NCBI RefSeq assembly: GCF_049446075.1
Contig: NZ_JBMSEB010000002.1
Span: 1 to 64,000 of the forward strand
From: Humibacter sp049446075
Lineage (GTDB): Bacteria; Actinomycetota; Actinomycetes; Actinomycetales; Microbacteriaceae
Length of the DNA: 64,000 bases
Direction: 5' to 3'
Made by a program: the position numbers and the translations under genes. The notes beneath the pieces were generated by a model. That model worked only from the letters and a program-made list of their open reading frames with translations. It was not told the DNA's origin and did no database searches. The number at the start of each line of letters is the position of its first letter. Position 1 is the first letter of the stretch. Positions 43,294 to 52,522 of this stretch are shown piece after piece.

Positions 43294-46197
43294 CTACCTC
43301 GACCATCCTGAGCCGCCGGCGCCGGCGGATGCTCCGGGGCTCCGCGTGGACGTGATCTCCTGCTCCTCGATGAACTTGGCACCGAGCAGTTCGCGCACGA
43401 CCGCCTCGCCGTACCTGGCCGGTTCACGGAATCCGACGGATGCCGTCGCCCGCGCGCTCCGGTCGGACGCAGCGTCTCTGCGGTTAGGGTTCGCCCCGGT
43501 GGGATTTGCGCCGATGGGGTTTGCGCCGGCAGGATTCGCGCCCGACGGGTTCGCGCCGGAGGAGCCAGTACCGGAGGAGCTCGCACCGGAGGAGCCAGCA
43601 CTGGGAGAGCTCGCTCGCGACAGGTCGCCACCTGCGCTTCCCTGCACGGTTGGCGGCGCAGGCTGCGGCGCCGGCGACGCCGTCGGCCGCGACTGGGTCG
43701 ATGTGCGCTGCGTCGCGGAGGGCGACGCTGCGAAGGATGGCGCGGCACTGCCGGCGAGCGAGGCCAGGCTCGGTTCGCCGGGATACTCGTCGGGGAACGG
43801 CGGTTCGTCGTCGTCGGGCGCTTCGGCGTCGGTGAATTGCGTGGGTGCCGGGCCGGCGGTCGGCTGGTTGTCGCGCGGGCGATCGGCGACCTGGGGCTCA
43901 GTCACGGGACCGTCCGGCTCCGTTTGGTCCGACTCGTCAGACGGGCGTTCGAGCACGGCCGTGGCCGACGAGCCCGGGATCGGCACGGTCGACCAGCTGA
44001 CGGCGGACGACGACTGCGATGCACCGGAAAGCGCGGCCGGCGTGCCGCTGGTCACGCGTGATTGAGCAGACCCACGAGCCCCACCCGAGCCGACGGTGGA
44101 GACGCGCTCCCGTCGCTGCGGCGGCGCGACATCCTGAGCGGCCGGCGCCGGCGCACTCGCGGGCTTCGCACCGGGAGCATCGGCAACCGGGGCGACGTCA
44201 GGCGCACTCGACTCCGGTCCTTCGGGACCAGTTCCTGCGTTGCCACCACCGGGTCCCCCCTCGGAACCGGCAGGCTTGGCCACGAACTTGACCCTGATGC
44301 CCAGCAGGTCGACGATCGACTGCCGCAGCACCTCGCTCGCGGCATCCTTCGCACCCGGGGTACCACGGAAACTCTCGACGTCGTTCGCACTGGGGAAGGT
44401 CAGGGACAGCACGTCACCGTCGAGGGCGCGTACGGTCGCCGTGTAGACGACGGCCCAGGCGTTACGGCTCGCCTCCGCGACGGACTCGAGTATCTCGGGC
44501 CAGGCATCCCTCACCTGCTGCGTGGTGACGGGACCGACGGAAACGGCAGGACCGTCCGCCGTCACTCCCGGCGTCGCCCAGGCCGATGCGTCTTGACCCG
44601 GTGTTGCGGGTGCGTCGGCGCCTGAGGCGCCCGGCGTGACGCCCTTCTTCGCCGCGGCTGCCGCGGCGAACGCCGCAGCCTGCGCGACTGCCGGGTCGGA
44701 GGATGCCTGCGGCGGCGCAGCGCTCGTGCCCGCCGAGCCGGCTGTGGTGGCGGAAGCAGAGCTCGCGGGAGCGGATGCTGCGGTGCCGACGGGAGCAGAG
44801 CTGGTTGAGCTTGCGGGAGCCGGTCCCTTGGTGCTCGTGGGCGCCGGTCCCTTGATGCTCGTGGCGGCCGGCTCGGTGACGCCCGCCGGGGCCGATTTCG
44901 TCGTGGATGTCGAAGCGGAGTCCGCGGCCCACGCAGACGTCGCTGCGGCGGCGGATGATGCCGCCGGCTGCGTCGGGCGAGCGGGCGGCTGCTGCTCGCG
45001 GGCATCCCGGGCGACGGCCTCCGTCGTGCCCTGCACACCCACTCTGCGTTCGAGGCGCTCGACGCGGGCGAGCGCGCCGCGCTCCGTCGCGTCGGAAGCG
45101 GGCACGAGCATCCGCGCGATCATGAGCTCGAGGTGCAGCCTCGGCGAGGTCGCCCCCGTCATCTCGGTGAGCGCGGCGTTCACGATGTCGGCGCAGCGCG
45201 AAAGCTCCGCGGCACCGAACACGGATGCCTGCACCGACATGCGGTCCAGCTCCTCCTGCGGGGTCCCGCGCAGCACTGCTGCAGCGGCATCCGGAGACGT
45301 TGCAGCGACGATGATGAGGTCGCGCAGTCGCTCGAGGAGGTCTTCCACGAAGCGCCTCGGGTCTTGCCCCGTCTGGATGACGCGGTCGACGGCGGCGAAC
45401 GCGGATGCGGCATCCATGGCACCGATGGCATCCACGACCTCGTCGAGCAGCGCCGCGTGCGTGTAGCCGAGCAGCGCGACGGCCCGTTCGTACTGGATGG
45501 TCGAGCCCTCTGAGCCTGCGATGAGCTGGTCGAGCAGAGACAAGGTGTCGCGGGGCGAGCCTCCGCCGGCTCGCACGACGAGCGGCAGCACGCCGGGAGC
45601 AACCGCCATTCCCTCGCTCTCGCACAGCTGCTGCACGTAGTCGAGCATCTGCGCGGGCGGCACGAGACGGAACGGATAGTGGTGCGTTCGCGACCGGATG
45701 GTTCCGATCACCTTGTCGGGCTCGGTCGTCGCGAAGATGAACTTCACGTGCTCGGGCGGCTCCTCCACGATCTTCAGCAGGGCGTTGAATCCCTGCGGCG
45801 TCACCATGTGAGCCTCGTCGAGAATGAAGATCTTGTAGCGATCGCGTGCCGGGGCGAAGATGGCCCGCTCCCTGATGTCACGCGCGTCGTCGACACCGTT
45901 GTGGCTCGCCGCGTCGATCTCCACGACGTCCAGCGATCCTTGCCCGCCCCTGCCCAACTCGATGCAGCTCTGGCACTTGCCACATGGCGTGTCCGTCGGG
46001 CCTTCTGCACAGTTCAGGCAGCGGGCGAGGATGCGTGCGCTCGTGGTCTTGCCGCATCCGCGGGGTCCGCTGAACAGGTAGGCGTGGTTCACGCGATTCG
46101 TGCGCAGCGCCGTCATGAGCGGCTCGGTCACCTGAGACTGGCCGATCATCTCGGCGAACGTCTCTGGCCGATAGCGGCGATACAGGGCGGTGACCAC
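43294..46197 (-). CDS. dnaX: DNA polymerase III subunit gamma/tau
   Basis: Clamp-loader ATPase of 967 aa. The AAA+ part (1 to about 370) has Walker A GPRGCGKTTSA, a four-Cys zinc module (CLNCAEGPTDTPCGKCQSC), Walker B FILDEAHM and sensor region ATTEPDKVIGTIRSR. The remaining part is a very long Ala/Pro/Ser/Thr-rich tail with a short structured island (about 545-620) and a run of five Gly-Ala-Asn-Pro-X repeats near residues 910-935. GTG 46197 lacks a strong Shine-Dalgarno. I see no A-rich frameshift site that would give a separate gamma form. Confidence 0.97.
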   Translation of the reverse strand: MVTALYRRYRPETFAEMIGQSQVTEPLMTALRTNRVNHAYLFSGPRGCGKTTSARILARCLNCAEGPTDTPCGKCQSCIELGRGGQGSLDVVEIDAASHNGVDDARDIRERAIFAPARDRYKIFILDEAHMVTPQGFNALLKIVEEPPEHVKFIFATTEPDKVIGTIRSRTHHYPFRLVPPAQMLDYVQQLCESEGMAVAPGVLPLVVRAGGGSPRDTLSLLDQLIAGSEGSTIQYERAVALLGYTHAALLDEVVDAIGAMDAASAFAAVDRVIQTGQDPRRFVEDLLERLRDLIIVAATSPDAAAAVLRGTPQEELDRMSVQASVFGAAELSRCADIVNAALTEMTGATSPRLHLELMIARMLVPASDATERGALARVERLERRVGVQGTTEAVARDAREQQPPARPTQPAASSAAAATSAWAADSASTSTTKSAPAGVTEPAATSIKGPAPTSTKGPAPASSTSSAPVGTAASAPASSASATTAGSAGTSAAPPQASSDPAVAQAAAFAAAAAAKKGVTPGASGADAPATPGQDASAWATPGVTADGPAVSVGPVTTQQVRDAWPEILESVAEASRNAWAVVYTATVRALDGDVLSLTFPSANDVESFRGTPGAKDAASEVLRQSIVDLLGIRVKFVAKPAGSEGGPGGGNAGTGPEGPESSAPDVAPVADAPGAKPASAPAPAAQDVAPPQRRERVSTVGSGGARGSAQSRVTSGTPAALSGASQSSSAVSWSTVPIPGSSATAVLERPSDESDQTEPDGPVTEPQVADRPRDNQPTAGPAPTQFTDAEAPDDDEPPFPDEYPGEPSLASLAGSAAPSFAASPSATQRTSTQSRPTASPAPQPAPPTVQGSAGGDLSRASSPSAGSSGASSSGTGSSGANPSGANPAGANPIGANPTGANPNRRDAASDRSARATASVGFREPARYGEAVVRELLGAKFIEEQEITSTRSPGASAGAGGSGWSR

Positions 46198-46337
46198 GGC
46201 TCAATGGTAGTGGGAGGGTCTGACAGGCGATTGAGGTCATGTGAAGAGTGCTGGCACTCTCCACAGGACCGATTGAGTGCATTGAGTAGCAGTGCCGTGA
46301 GCACAGCCGATTGAGGCTTCTCGCCGGCCTTCGCCTG

Positions 46338-46417
46338 CGGAAAATCGGAGATCCGCGCGATCCGACGGCGTGTCGCCTTCATCGGCCGGCGTGCCGCAGA
46401 GAAGTTCCGATTTTCCG
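46338..46417 (+). repeat. AAAATCGGA palindromic element, copy A
   Basis: An 80-bp unit bounded by perfect 12-bp inverted repeats CGGAAAATCGGA/TCCGATTTTCCG. It lies between dnaX and the nuclease-like ORF. Inner ends (GGAGAT… and …AGAAGTT) match the reverse complement of copy C, which gives it an orientation. Confidence 0.85.
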
Positions 46418-46460
46418 GGGTCACGCGACGCCGGATTAGGTCCCAGCAGCCGCTCGGACC

Positions 46461-47396
46461 TTGTCCTCCCCAGGCCTGCCGGGACCGACGTTGTCCACTG
46501 AGGCAGAAGTCCTCTCTTATCCAGCGCTGCCCGCGAGCAAGGCTCGGAAGGTGGTTCTGTGTGCGTTCGGTCACATTGCTTGGGCCCGCCAACTCCTCGC
46601 CGCCGGGATGACGAGAGACGGCTTGTCGCGCCTAGGCACGGACGCCGGCGTGTGGCGACCTCGCCGCGGCCTCTACGCCTGCGGACATCTCAGCGGTGAG
46701 GCGCGTCTCGCCCTCGCCGTCGGCGGTCGGCTCGATTGCGTGAGCGTGCTCAGGGAACGGGGAATCTGGACGGGCCAGGACAAGCGCATTCATCTGCGGA
46801 TGCCGCCATCCGGTCGGCTTCTCGATGCGGCTCTGCTTCCCCCAGATACGTGCATCCATTGGTCGGGAGCATCGTCCGGAGATGACCCACTCAGGGTGTC
46901 GGTATCAGCGGCATTGCGCCAGGCGATGTGCTGCCTCCCGCCCGACGACGTCGTGGCCTCGCTGGAGTCCGCCGTCTACAAGAAGGCGATTTCCCGAGGG
47001 GAATTCCAAGCCCTGCGTGATGAAGCCCCGTCGCGCCTACGGCGCGTGCTCGCCGAGGCAGAGATCGGTGCCCAATCGGGCTACGAAACTCATGCTCGAT
47101 TGCGGCTGCGGCGGGCCGGTTACACGGTAAGGGCGCAGGTGTACGTGCCCGGCGCTGGATACCTGGACAACGTCATCGAGGACCTGGTCGACCTCGAAAC
47201 CGACGGTGGCGAGTTTCACAGGGAGACCTTCTACGAAGACAGAAAGCGTGATCTCGCCGTGCAATGGATGGGCCTGCGCGTACTGCGCATCCCGGCCACG
47301 ATGGTCGACACCGATTGGGACCAGGTCGCCGAGACCATTGCCCGGATGGTTCGGGAGGGCCGGGCGCAAAGGGACCTCAGGTATGACCTCGGGTAG
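46461..47396 (+). CDS. Hypothetical protein with AbiEi-like N-terminus and nuclease-fold C-terminus
   Basis: Protein of up to 311 aa with no certain function. The N-terminal third (about 35-75, ARQLLAAGMTRDGLSRLG…VWRPRRGLYACG) has the winged-helix pattern found in AbiEi-type antitoxins and related actinobacterial proteins. The C-terminal third (about 215-300) resembles a DUF559/Vsr-like restriction-endonuclease fold: GYETHARLRLRRAGYTV, then an Asp/Glu-rich strand pair VDLETDGGEFH and RDLAVQWMGLRVLRI. Such fusions are common and mostly uncharacterised in Actinobacteria. The start is uncertain; GTG near 46551 is an alternative. It is bracketed by two AAAATCGGA elements in the same orientation. 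Confidence 0.65.
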   Translation: MSSPGLPGPTLSTEAEVLSYPALPASKARKVVLCAFGHIAWARQLLAAGMTRDGLSRLGTDAGVWRPRRGLYACGHLSGEARLALAVGGRLDCVSVLRERGIWTGQDKRIHLRMPPSGRLLDAALLPPDTCIHWSGASSGDDPLRVSVSAALRQAMCCLPPDDVVASLESAVYKKAISRGEFQALRDEAPSRLRRVLAEAEIGAQSGYETHARLRLRRAGYTVRAQVYVPGAGYLDNVIEDLVDLETDGGEFHRETFYEDRKRDLAVQWMGLRVLRIPATMVDTDWDQVAETIARMVREGRAQRDLRYDLG

Positions 47397-47434
47397 TGGG
47401 GCATCCGGATGCGAAAGGCCGACCACTCGCGCTC

Positions 47435-47510
47435 AAAAATCGGAGATTCGGCACGACACGCGGCCCATGGACTCGCGGCACGCTGCGTGGAACGCGGATG
47501 TCCGATTTTT
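47435..47510 (+). repeat. AAAATCGGA palindromic element, copy B
   Basis: A 76-bp unit with perfect 10-bp terminal inverted repeats AAAAATCGGA/TCCGATTTTT, 38 bases after the nuclease-like ORF. Inner ends GGAGAT… and …GATGT agree with copy A in the same orientation. Confidence 0.85.
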
Positions 47511-47613
47511 GGCGGGTGGGCGGGCTGGTGGCCAGTCGGGTGGGCGGGCTGGGGGCCAGTCGGGTGGGTGGGCCGGGTTAGTGGCGGGCTGGGTGGGCAG
47601 GGGCCGGCCGGTG
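47511..47613 (+). repeat. G-rich tandem repeat
   Basis: Roughly three diverged units built on GGGTGGGCGGGCTGG and GGCCAGTCGGGTGGG. Runs of three or more G every few bases could form a G-quadruplex on the plus strand. No gene is credible in the gap 47397-47725. Confidence 0.7.
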
Positions 47614-47654
47614 GCGGAGTGAATTGGGTGGTGCACGGTACATCGCAAACGCCA

Positions 47655-47690
47655 AAGGGGCACGGCCCGGTTCCCCGGACCGTGCCCCTT
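47655..47690 (-). terminator. Terminator of the IPT/TIG protein gene
   Basis: Perfect 11-bp arms AAGGGGCACGG/CCGTGCCCCTT around a 14-base loop, followed on the minus strand by TTTGG, 36 bases after the stop. Confidence 0.75.
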
Positions 47691-47725
47691 CAGCGCTCAG
47701 GACCGCTCAGGCCTTCGCCCGGCGA

Positions 47726-50700
47726 TCAGACCTCCCGGCGTCGGCGCAGGAACATCAGCACGATCCCGGCCGCGAGCATCCCGAGAGCGGCCAGGGCTCC
47801 CCCAATGCCGAGCGTTGCCGCACCGGTTGCCGCCAAGGCCTGCGTCGCGGTCACGTAGGTGAAGGCGCCCCTCAGTGAGGATGTTCCGCAGTCACCCGCC
47901 CCGACCACCGTCACGTCGACCTTGCCGGTTCCTGCGGGCGTCACGGCGGTGATCGTCGTGTCGTTCACCACCGTGAAGCTTGTGGATGCCGTGTCCCCGA
48001 AGAGCACCTGCGTCGCTCCCGTGAAGCAGTGGCCGCTGATCGTCACCGTGGTGCCGCCCGAGGTCGGTCCAGATCCCGGGTCCACGCCATGAACATCCGT
48101 CACTGCGTAGTAGGTGAATCGTCCGGCGTTGGACTGGCTATTCGTCGCCGCGGGGGCGAACAGCAGGGGTCGCAGGAACGACTCAATGCTCGGTCCCGCC
48201 TGAACGTCCGGGCCGATCACGATGACGTCGACCGTCGACGGCACGTGCGCGGGGCTCGTCACCGTGATCTGCGTGTCGCTGTTCACCGTGAACGAGGTGC
48301 CGGCCAGACCGTCGAACGTTGCACCGGTTGCGCCGTCGAAGTTCGCTCCCGTGATGGTCACCACTGTTCCGCCCACCTCCGGTCCGCGGATCGGCGTGAG
48401 CCCGTAGATGATCGGAGCGGTCGTGTAGGTGAACGCGCCGGGCGCCTCTCCCGTGCCGCACGACTCGGAGCCCACCACGGTCACGTCTACGACGCCGACA
48501 CCCGCCGGGGTCGTTGCCGTGATCGTCGTGTCGTCCACCACCGTGAAGCTCGTCACCGCGGTCTCCCCGAAGAGCACCGCGCTTGCGCCGGTGAAGCAGT
48601 GCCCGGTGATAGTCACCTGGGTGCCGCCGTGCTCAGGGCCCGAGTTGGGACTCACCCCGGTGATGGTCGTCGCCGGCTCGTAGGTGAACGTTCCCGCGGG
48701 GCTGTCACCGAACGTGCTCTGTACGATCACGTCGACTGGTCCCGGCGCGTGCGGCGGTGTCGTCACCGTGATCGACGTGTCGCCGCTCGGCGTGAAGCTG
48801 CCGGCCGGCACGCCATCGAACGTGACTCCCGTCGCGCCCGCGAACCCGGTGCCAGTGATCGTCACCGTGGTACCGCCGGTCTCCGGTCCACTGTCCGGGA
48901 CGATCGAGATGATCGCCGCCGGCGGAACGAAGGTGAAGGTACCGGGCTCTGACGTGCCACCCAGCGTCGTCACCGTCACGTTCACAGATCCCGCACTATG
49001 GGCCGGTGTGACGGCGGTGATCTGCGTGGCGCTGTCCACGAAATAGGATGCCGCCGCGACGCCGCCGAATTCCACAGCCGTTGCGGCGTTGAAGTTCGTA
49101 CCCGTGATTGTGACGGACGTACCGCCGGCCGTCGGTCCCTCGGTTGGAACGAGCGATTGGATGGTCGGCGCAGGCACGTAGGTGAACGCGGCGTTGTCCG
49201 TGGCGCTGCCGCAGGTTCCTGCTCCGACCACTGTCACGTCAACCGTTCCAGTGCCAGGGGGCGAGACGACCGTGAGCTGCGAATCCGAGTTCACGACCAG
49301 CCCGGTGCCGGCCGTGCCGCCGAAGAGCACCTCACTCGCGCCTGTGAAGCACTGCCCCGTGATCGTGACGGTTAGGCCGCCGGTCTCGGGACCACTGCTC
49401 GGATTGAGGCTGTCGATGCGGGTCACCGGTTGGAATGTGAACGTTCCTGGTGCCGAGGGACCCACTGGCGACGTCACGACCACCTGCGCCCCTGCCGGCA
49501 CATGGGCCGGCGTGGTGACGGTGAGCTGTGTGTCGTTGACAATGTGAAGCGCCGTTCCCGCTACGCCGTCGAAGGTCACGCCCGTCGCGCCGGCGAAGCC
49601 CGTGCCGTTGATCGTCACGACCGTGCCGCCGGTCTCCGGCCCGTGGTCGGGTGCGAGCGACTGGATGACCGGGGCGCCGGGAGCCACGTAGGTGAATGCG
49701 TCGGGCAGTGTTGCCGTCCCGCAGCCCTGGGTGCTCACCTGTACGCTCACGGCGCCAGTACCGACGGGGGTGACTGCGGTGATCGTCGAGTCATCAACCA
49801 CCGTGACGTCCGTGGCAGGGGTCCCGCCGAACAGCACATCCTGTGCGGTCGTGAAGCACTGTCCGCTGATCGTCACCGGCGTTCCGCCGGTCTCCGGGCC
49901 CGAGTTCGGGCTCACGGCCGTGATCTGAACGACAGGGTCGAATGTGTAGGTGGCCGGAGCGGAGTTCTTCAGAGGATCGGTCACCACGACGTCGACGGCG
50001 CCAGGAACGTGCGCTGGTGAGGTGACGTGGATCGTCGTGGCATCGACCACGTCGAACGCGATGCCGGCCGTTCCGTCGAAGGTGACGCCGGTCGCGTTAG
50101 TGAACCCGGTCCCCGTGATGGTGACTACCGTGCCACCGGTCTGCGGACCGTGGTCCGGTGCCAGCGAGGCGATGGCCGGCGTCGCCACGTAGTCGTAGGC
50201 ACCCGGGTCTGTGCCGGTGCCGCAGGTGCCTGCGCCGACGACGCTCACGTCGACGGCGCCAGTGCCCGCGGGCACGACAGCAGTGATCTGGACATCGCTG
50301 TCCACGCTGAAGCTTGTGGCAGGAGTGCCGCCGAACAGCACTGCCGTGGCTCCGGTGAAGCACTGCCCGGTGATCGTGACGGTGTTTCCGCCGGCCTCAG
50401 GCCCGCTTCCCGGGTCCACACCGTCGACCTTTGTGACCGGCGTGTAGGTGAAGGTGCCAGGCGCCGAGTCGCCGTTCGGGCTCTGGACGATCACGTCGAC
50501 CGCTCCCGGGGCATGCGGTGGGGTGGTGACGGTGATCGAGGTGTCACCCCCTGGCGTGAAGACCGTGCCCGCCACGCCGTCGAAAGTGACGCCCGTGGCA
50601 TCCGCGAACCCGGTGCCCGTGATGGTCACAACGGTGCCGCCCGTCTCGGGCCCGCTCGTCGGGGCGAGCCCGCTGATCGAGGGCACCGGGTCGAAGGTGA

Positions 50701-52522
50701 ACGCACCTGGTGCCGAGTCGCCGTTCGGGCTCTGGACCACCACATCGACGGCGCCGGGGGCGTGCACGGGTGTCGTCACGGTGATGTGGCCGTCGTCGAC
50801 GATGGTGAAGTTCGTGCCTGCGACGCCATCGAAGGTCACACCCGTCGCCGCGGTGAACCCGCTGCCCGTGATCGTCACCGACGTGCCGCCGGTCTGGGGG
50901 CCGTGGTTGGGGACGATCGAGGTGATGGATGCCGGCACAGCCGCGTTGGGCCCGACCTCAGCGCGTCCGAGGTCGACCGTGGCGCCTGCCCCGGAGAGCA
51001 GCGAAACCCGGAGGGCGACCTCCCGGTAGGAGTTGGCTGCGGTTCCGGCCTCCTGCACGTTGAGGGTTGCGCCGATCACCGTGCCGATGGAGGTCAGCAC
51101 GGGGTCGAGTGCCGTGGTCAGCGTGGTCACGTCGGTGCTGACCGCGGTGCCTACGGTGTTGATCACGCTGGTACGCACTGGCGTGACGACTCCCGCCAAC
51201 GCGGTTCCGAGTGCACTGGTCAGTGTGTTCAGGATCGGTGCGAGCAGACTTGTGATCAGGCCAGTGCCTGTGACCGCGATGTGAGCGTTACCGGAGGCGA
51301 GGTCCCCGATGGTGCCGTTGTAAGCGAGGTCCAACTCACCGCCCGTGACGGGAGTCGCGCATCCCGCCGGGACGCACAAACCCCCGCCGATGGTGACGGC
51401 CACGGCGTCGAGCGCCGAGGCGAGCGTCGTGTTGATGTTGGTCTGCAGCTGCCCGAGGATGCCGTTCACGTCACCGACGATCGTGTTGATCACGTCCGCA
51501 CTGAGCAGCGGGGTGTTGGGGCTGCGGTTGCTGATTCCGCCGATGACCTGCGCGAGGTCGACCGTGATGTTTCCGTTCGACAGGTTGAGCGATACCCCGC
51601 CCTGGGTGAGCGTTCCGGAGAGCACCGATGCAAGCGCCGTACGGAGGTCGGCGTTGATGCTCACGGTCACGTTGTCGGCACCACCACTCAGGGCCCCGAT
51701 CAGGCCGGTCACCGTCGTGACGATCTGACTGTTGAGCGTGCTCGCCAGACCGTCGACCGTAGTACTCGCGGTGTCGAGCGTGCCGTTCACCGAGGTGACG
51801 AGCTGACCAACGAGCGGGGAGGTGAGGTTGAGCCCCGCGTTCGCGATGTTGTAGTCGCGACAGTTCAGCGGATTCGAGATGTCGGTGCACGACGTCGCGG
51901 GCGAAGCTCCGTTTCCGCCGAGTGCGGCCACCCCGGTCACCGCCCCAGCATTCAGGTTCGCAGCGGACAGAGCGGTCTGCGACCCGAGGAGTTGGGTGAG
52001 GTCGACCGTCGCGTCTGCCGGGAATGTGCCGCTGCCGCTGAGGTCCACTGCGCCGTCGTTGCCCACCGCTCCCGATGCCGCACGCGATACGCCGCCGTCG
52101 GACGCCTGCGCGTACTGGTTGACGGCTCCGAGCTGGATCAACTGGCCGAAGGGAACATCGAGCCCGCCCGGCAATGACACCGTTACCGCGTTCAGCGCGG
52201 TGAGGTCGAGCGTGCTCGTGTCTGTGACGGGCGTTGGGTTGCCCGGGTTGGTCGCGCTGGCCCCGCCGAGACCGGCGACATCGCCGAGCGGGATGCCCGA
52301 CAGCAGCGAGCCCGAGAGGAACGTGCCGCTCGACGTCGAACTGTCACCTGGCGACGCGATCGCGGCGAGGGCGCCCGTCGACATGAGCAGCCCGGTGCCG
52401 AGTGCTGCCGTCCACTTCACGACCCGTTTGCGCCACTGAGGGCGGCGGTGGCGCGGCCGTCCTCTGTCGCGTCGTGCCTGTCCGGCAGAGTCGGATTCCG
52501 GGTATGCCGCAGGCACGTTCAT
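47726..52522 (-). CDS. Giant cell-surface protein with 12 IPT/TIG repeats and sortase-type tail
   Basis: Surface protein of 1598 aa. ATG 52522 has GGGGGGAG 8 bases upstream. A long basic pre-sequence and signal peptide (about 1-58) lead to an N-terminal region of about 490 residues similar to the 'choice-of-anchor G' type, then twelve IPT/TIG immunoglobulin-like repeats, each opening P..GP..GG..VTI.G. Two repeat kinds occur: a Cys-free kind (GTGFAGATGVTFDGVAG) and a Cys-containing kind (GQCFTGA..VLFGG…GTCGT). The C-terminus has LAATG, a hydrophobic segment and RRRREV, fitting a class E sortase signal. It may mediate adhesion; the ligand is unknown. Confidence 0.85.
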   Translation of the reverse strand: MNVPAAYPESDSAGQARRDRGRPRHRRPQWRKRVVKWTAALGTGLLMSTGALAAIASPGDSSTSSGTFLSGSLLSGIPLGDVAGLGGASATNPGNPTPVTDTSTLDLTALNAVTVSLPGGLDVPFGQLIQLGAVNQYAQASDGGVSRAASGAVGNDGAVDLSGSGTFPADATVDLTQLLGSQTALSAANLNAGAVTGVAALGGNGASPATSCTDISNPLNCRDYNIANAGLNLTSPLVGQLVTSVNGTLDTASTTVDGLASTLNSQIVTTVTGLIGALSGGADNVTVSINADLRTALASVLSGTLTQGGVSLNLSNGNITVDLAQVIGGISNRSPNTPLLSADVINTIVGDVNGILGQLQTNINTTLASALDAVAVTIGGGLCVPAGCATPVTGGELDLAYNGTIGDLASGNAHIAVTGTGLITSLLAPILNTLTSALGTALAGVVTPVRTSVINTVGTAVSTDVTTLTTALDPVLTSIGTVIGATLNVQEAGTAANSYREVALRVSLLSGAGATVDLGRAEVGPNAAVPASITSIVPNHGPQTGGTSVTITGSGFTAATGVTFDGVAGTNFTIVDDGHITVTTPVHAPGAVDVVVQSPNGDSAPGAFTFDPVPSISGLAPTSGPETGGTVVTITGTGFADATGVTFDGVAGTVFTPGGDTSITVTTPPHAPGAVDVIVQSPNGDSAPGTFTYTPVTKVDGVDPGSGPEAGGNTVTITGQCFTGATAVLFGGTPATSFSVDSDVQITAVVPAGTGAVDVSVVGAGTCGTGTDPGAYDYVATPAIASLAPDHGPQTGGTVVTITGTGFTNATGVTFDGTAGIAFDVVDATTIHVTSPAHVPGAVDVVVTDPLKNSAPATYTFDPVVQITAVSPNSGPETGGTPVTISGQCFTTAQDVLFGGTPATDVTVVDDSTITAVTPVGTGAVSVQVSTQGCGTATLPDAFTYVAPGAPVIQSLAPDHGPETGGTVVTINGTGFAGATGVTFDGVAGTALHIVNDTQLTVTTPAHVPAGAQVVVTSPVGPSAPGTFTFQPVTRIDSLNPSSGPETGGLTVTITGQCFTGASEVLFGGTAGTGLVVNSDSQLTVVSPPGTGTVDVTVVGAGTCGSATDNAAFTYVPAPTIQSLVPTEGPTAGGTSVTITGTNFNAATAVEFGGVAAASYFVDSATQITAVTPAHSAGSVNVTVTTLGGTSEPGTFTFVPPAAIISIVPDSGPETGGTTVTITGTGFAGATGVTFDGVPAGSFTPSGDTSITVTTPPHAPGPVDVIVQSTFGDSPAGTFTYEPATTITGVSPNSGPEHGGTQVTITGHCFTGASAVLFGETAVTSFTVVDDTTITATTPAGVGVVDVTVVGSESCGTGEAPGAFTYTTAPIIYGLTPIRGPEVGGTVVTITGANFDGATGATFDGLAGTSFTVNSDTQITVTSPAHVPSTVDVIVIGPDVQAGPSIESFLRPLLFAPAATNSQSNAGRFTYYAVTDVHGVDPGSGPTSGGTTVTISGHCFTGATQVLFGDTASTSFTVVNDTTITAVTPAGTGKVDVTVVGAGDCGTSSLRGAFTYVTATQALAATGAATLGIGGALAALGMLAAGIVLMFLRRRREV

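Noticed and set aside
50027..52177. 716-codon plus-strand open frame antisense to the surface protein
   Set aside because: The IPT/TIG repeats on the minus strand are unmistakable. The plus frame repeats only because its antisense partner does.
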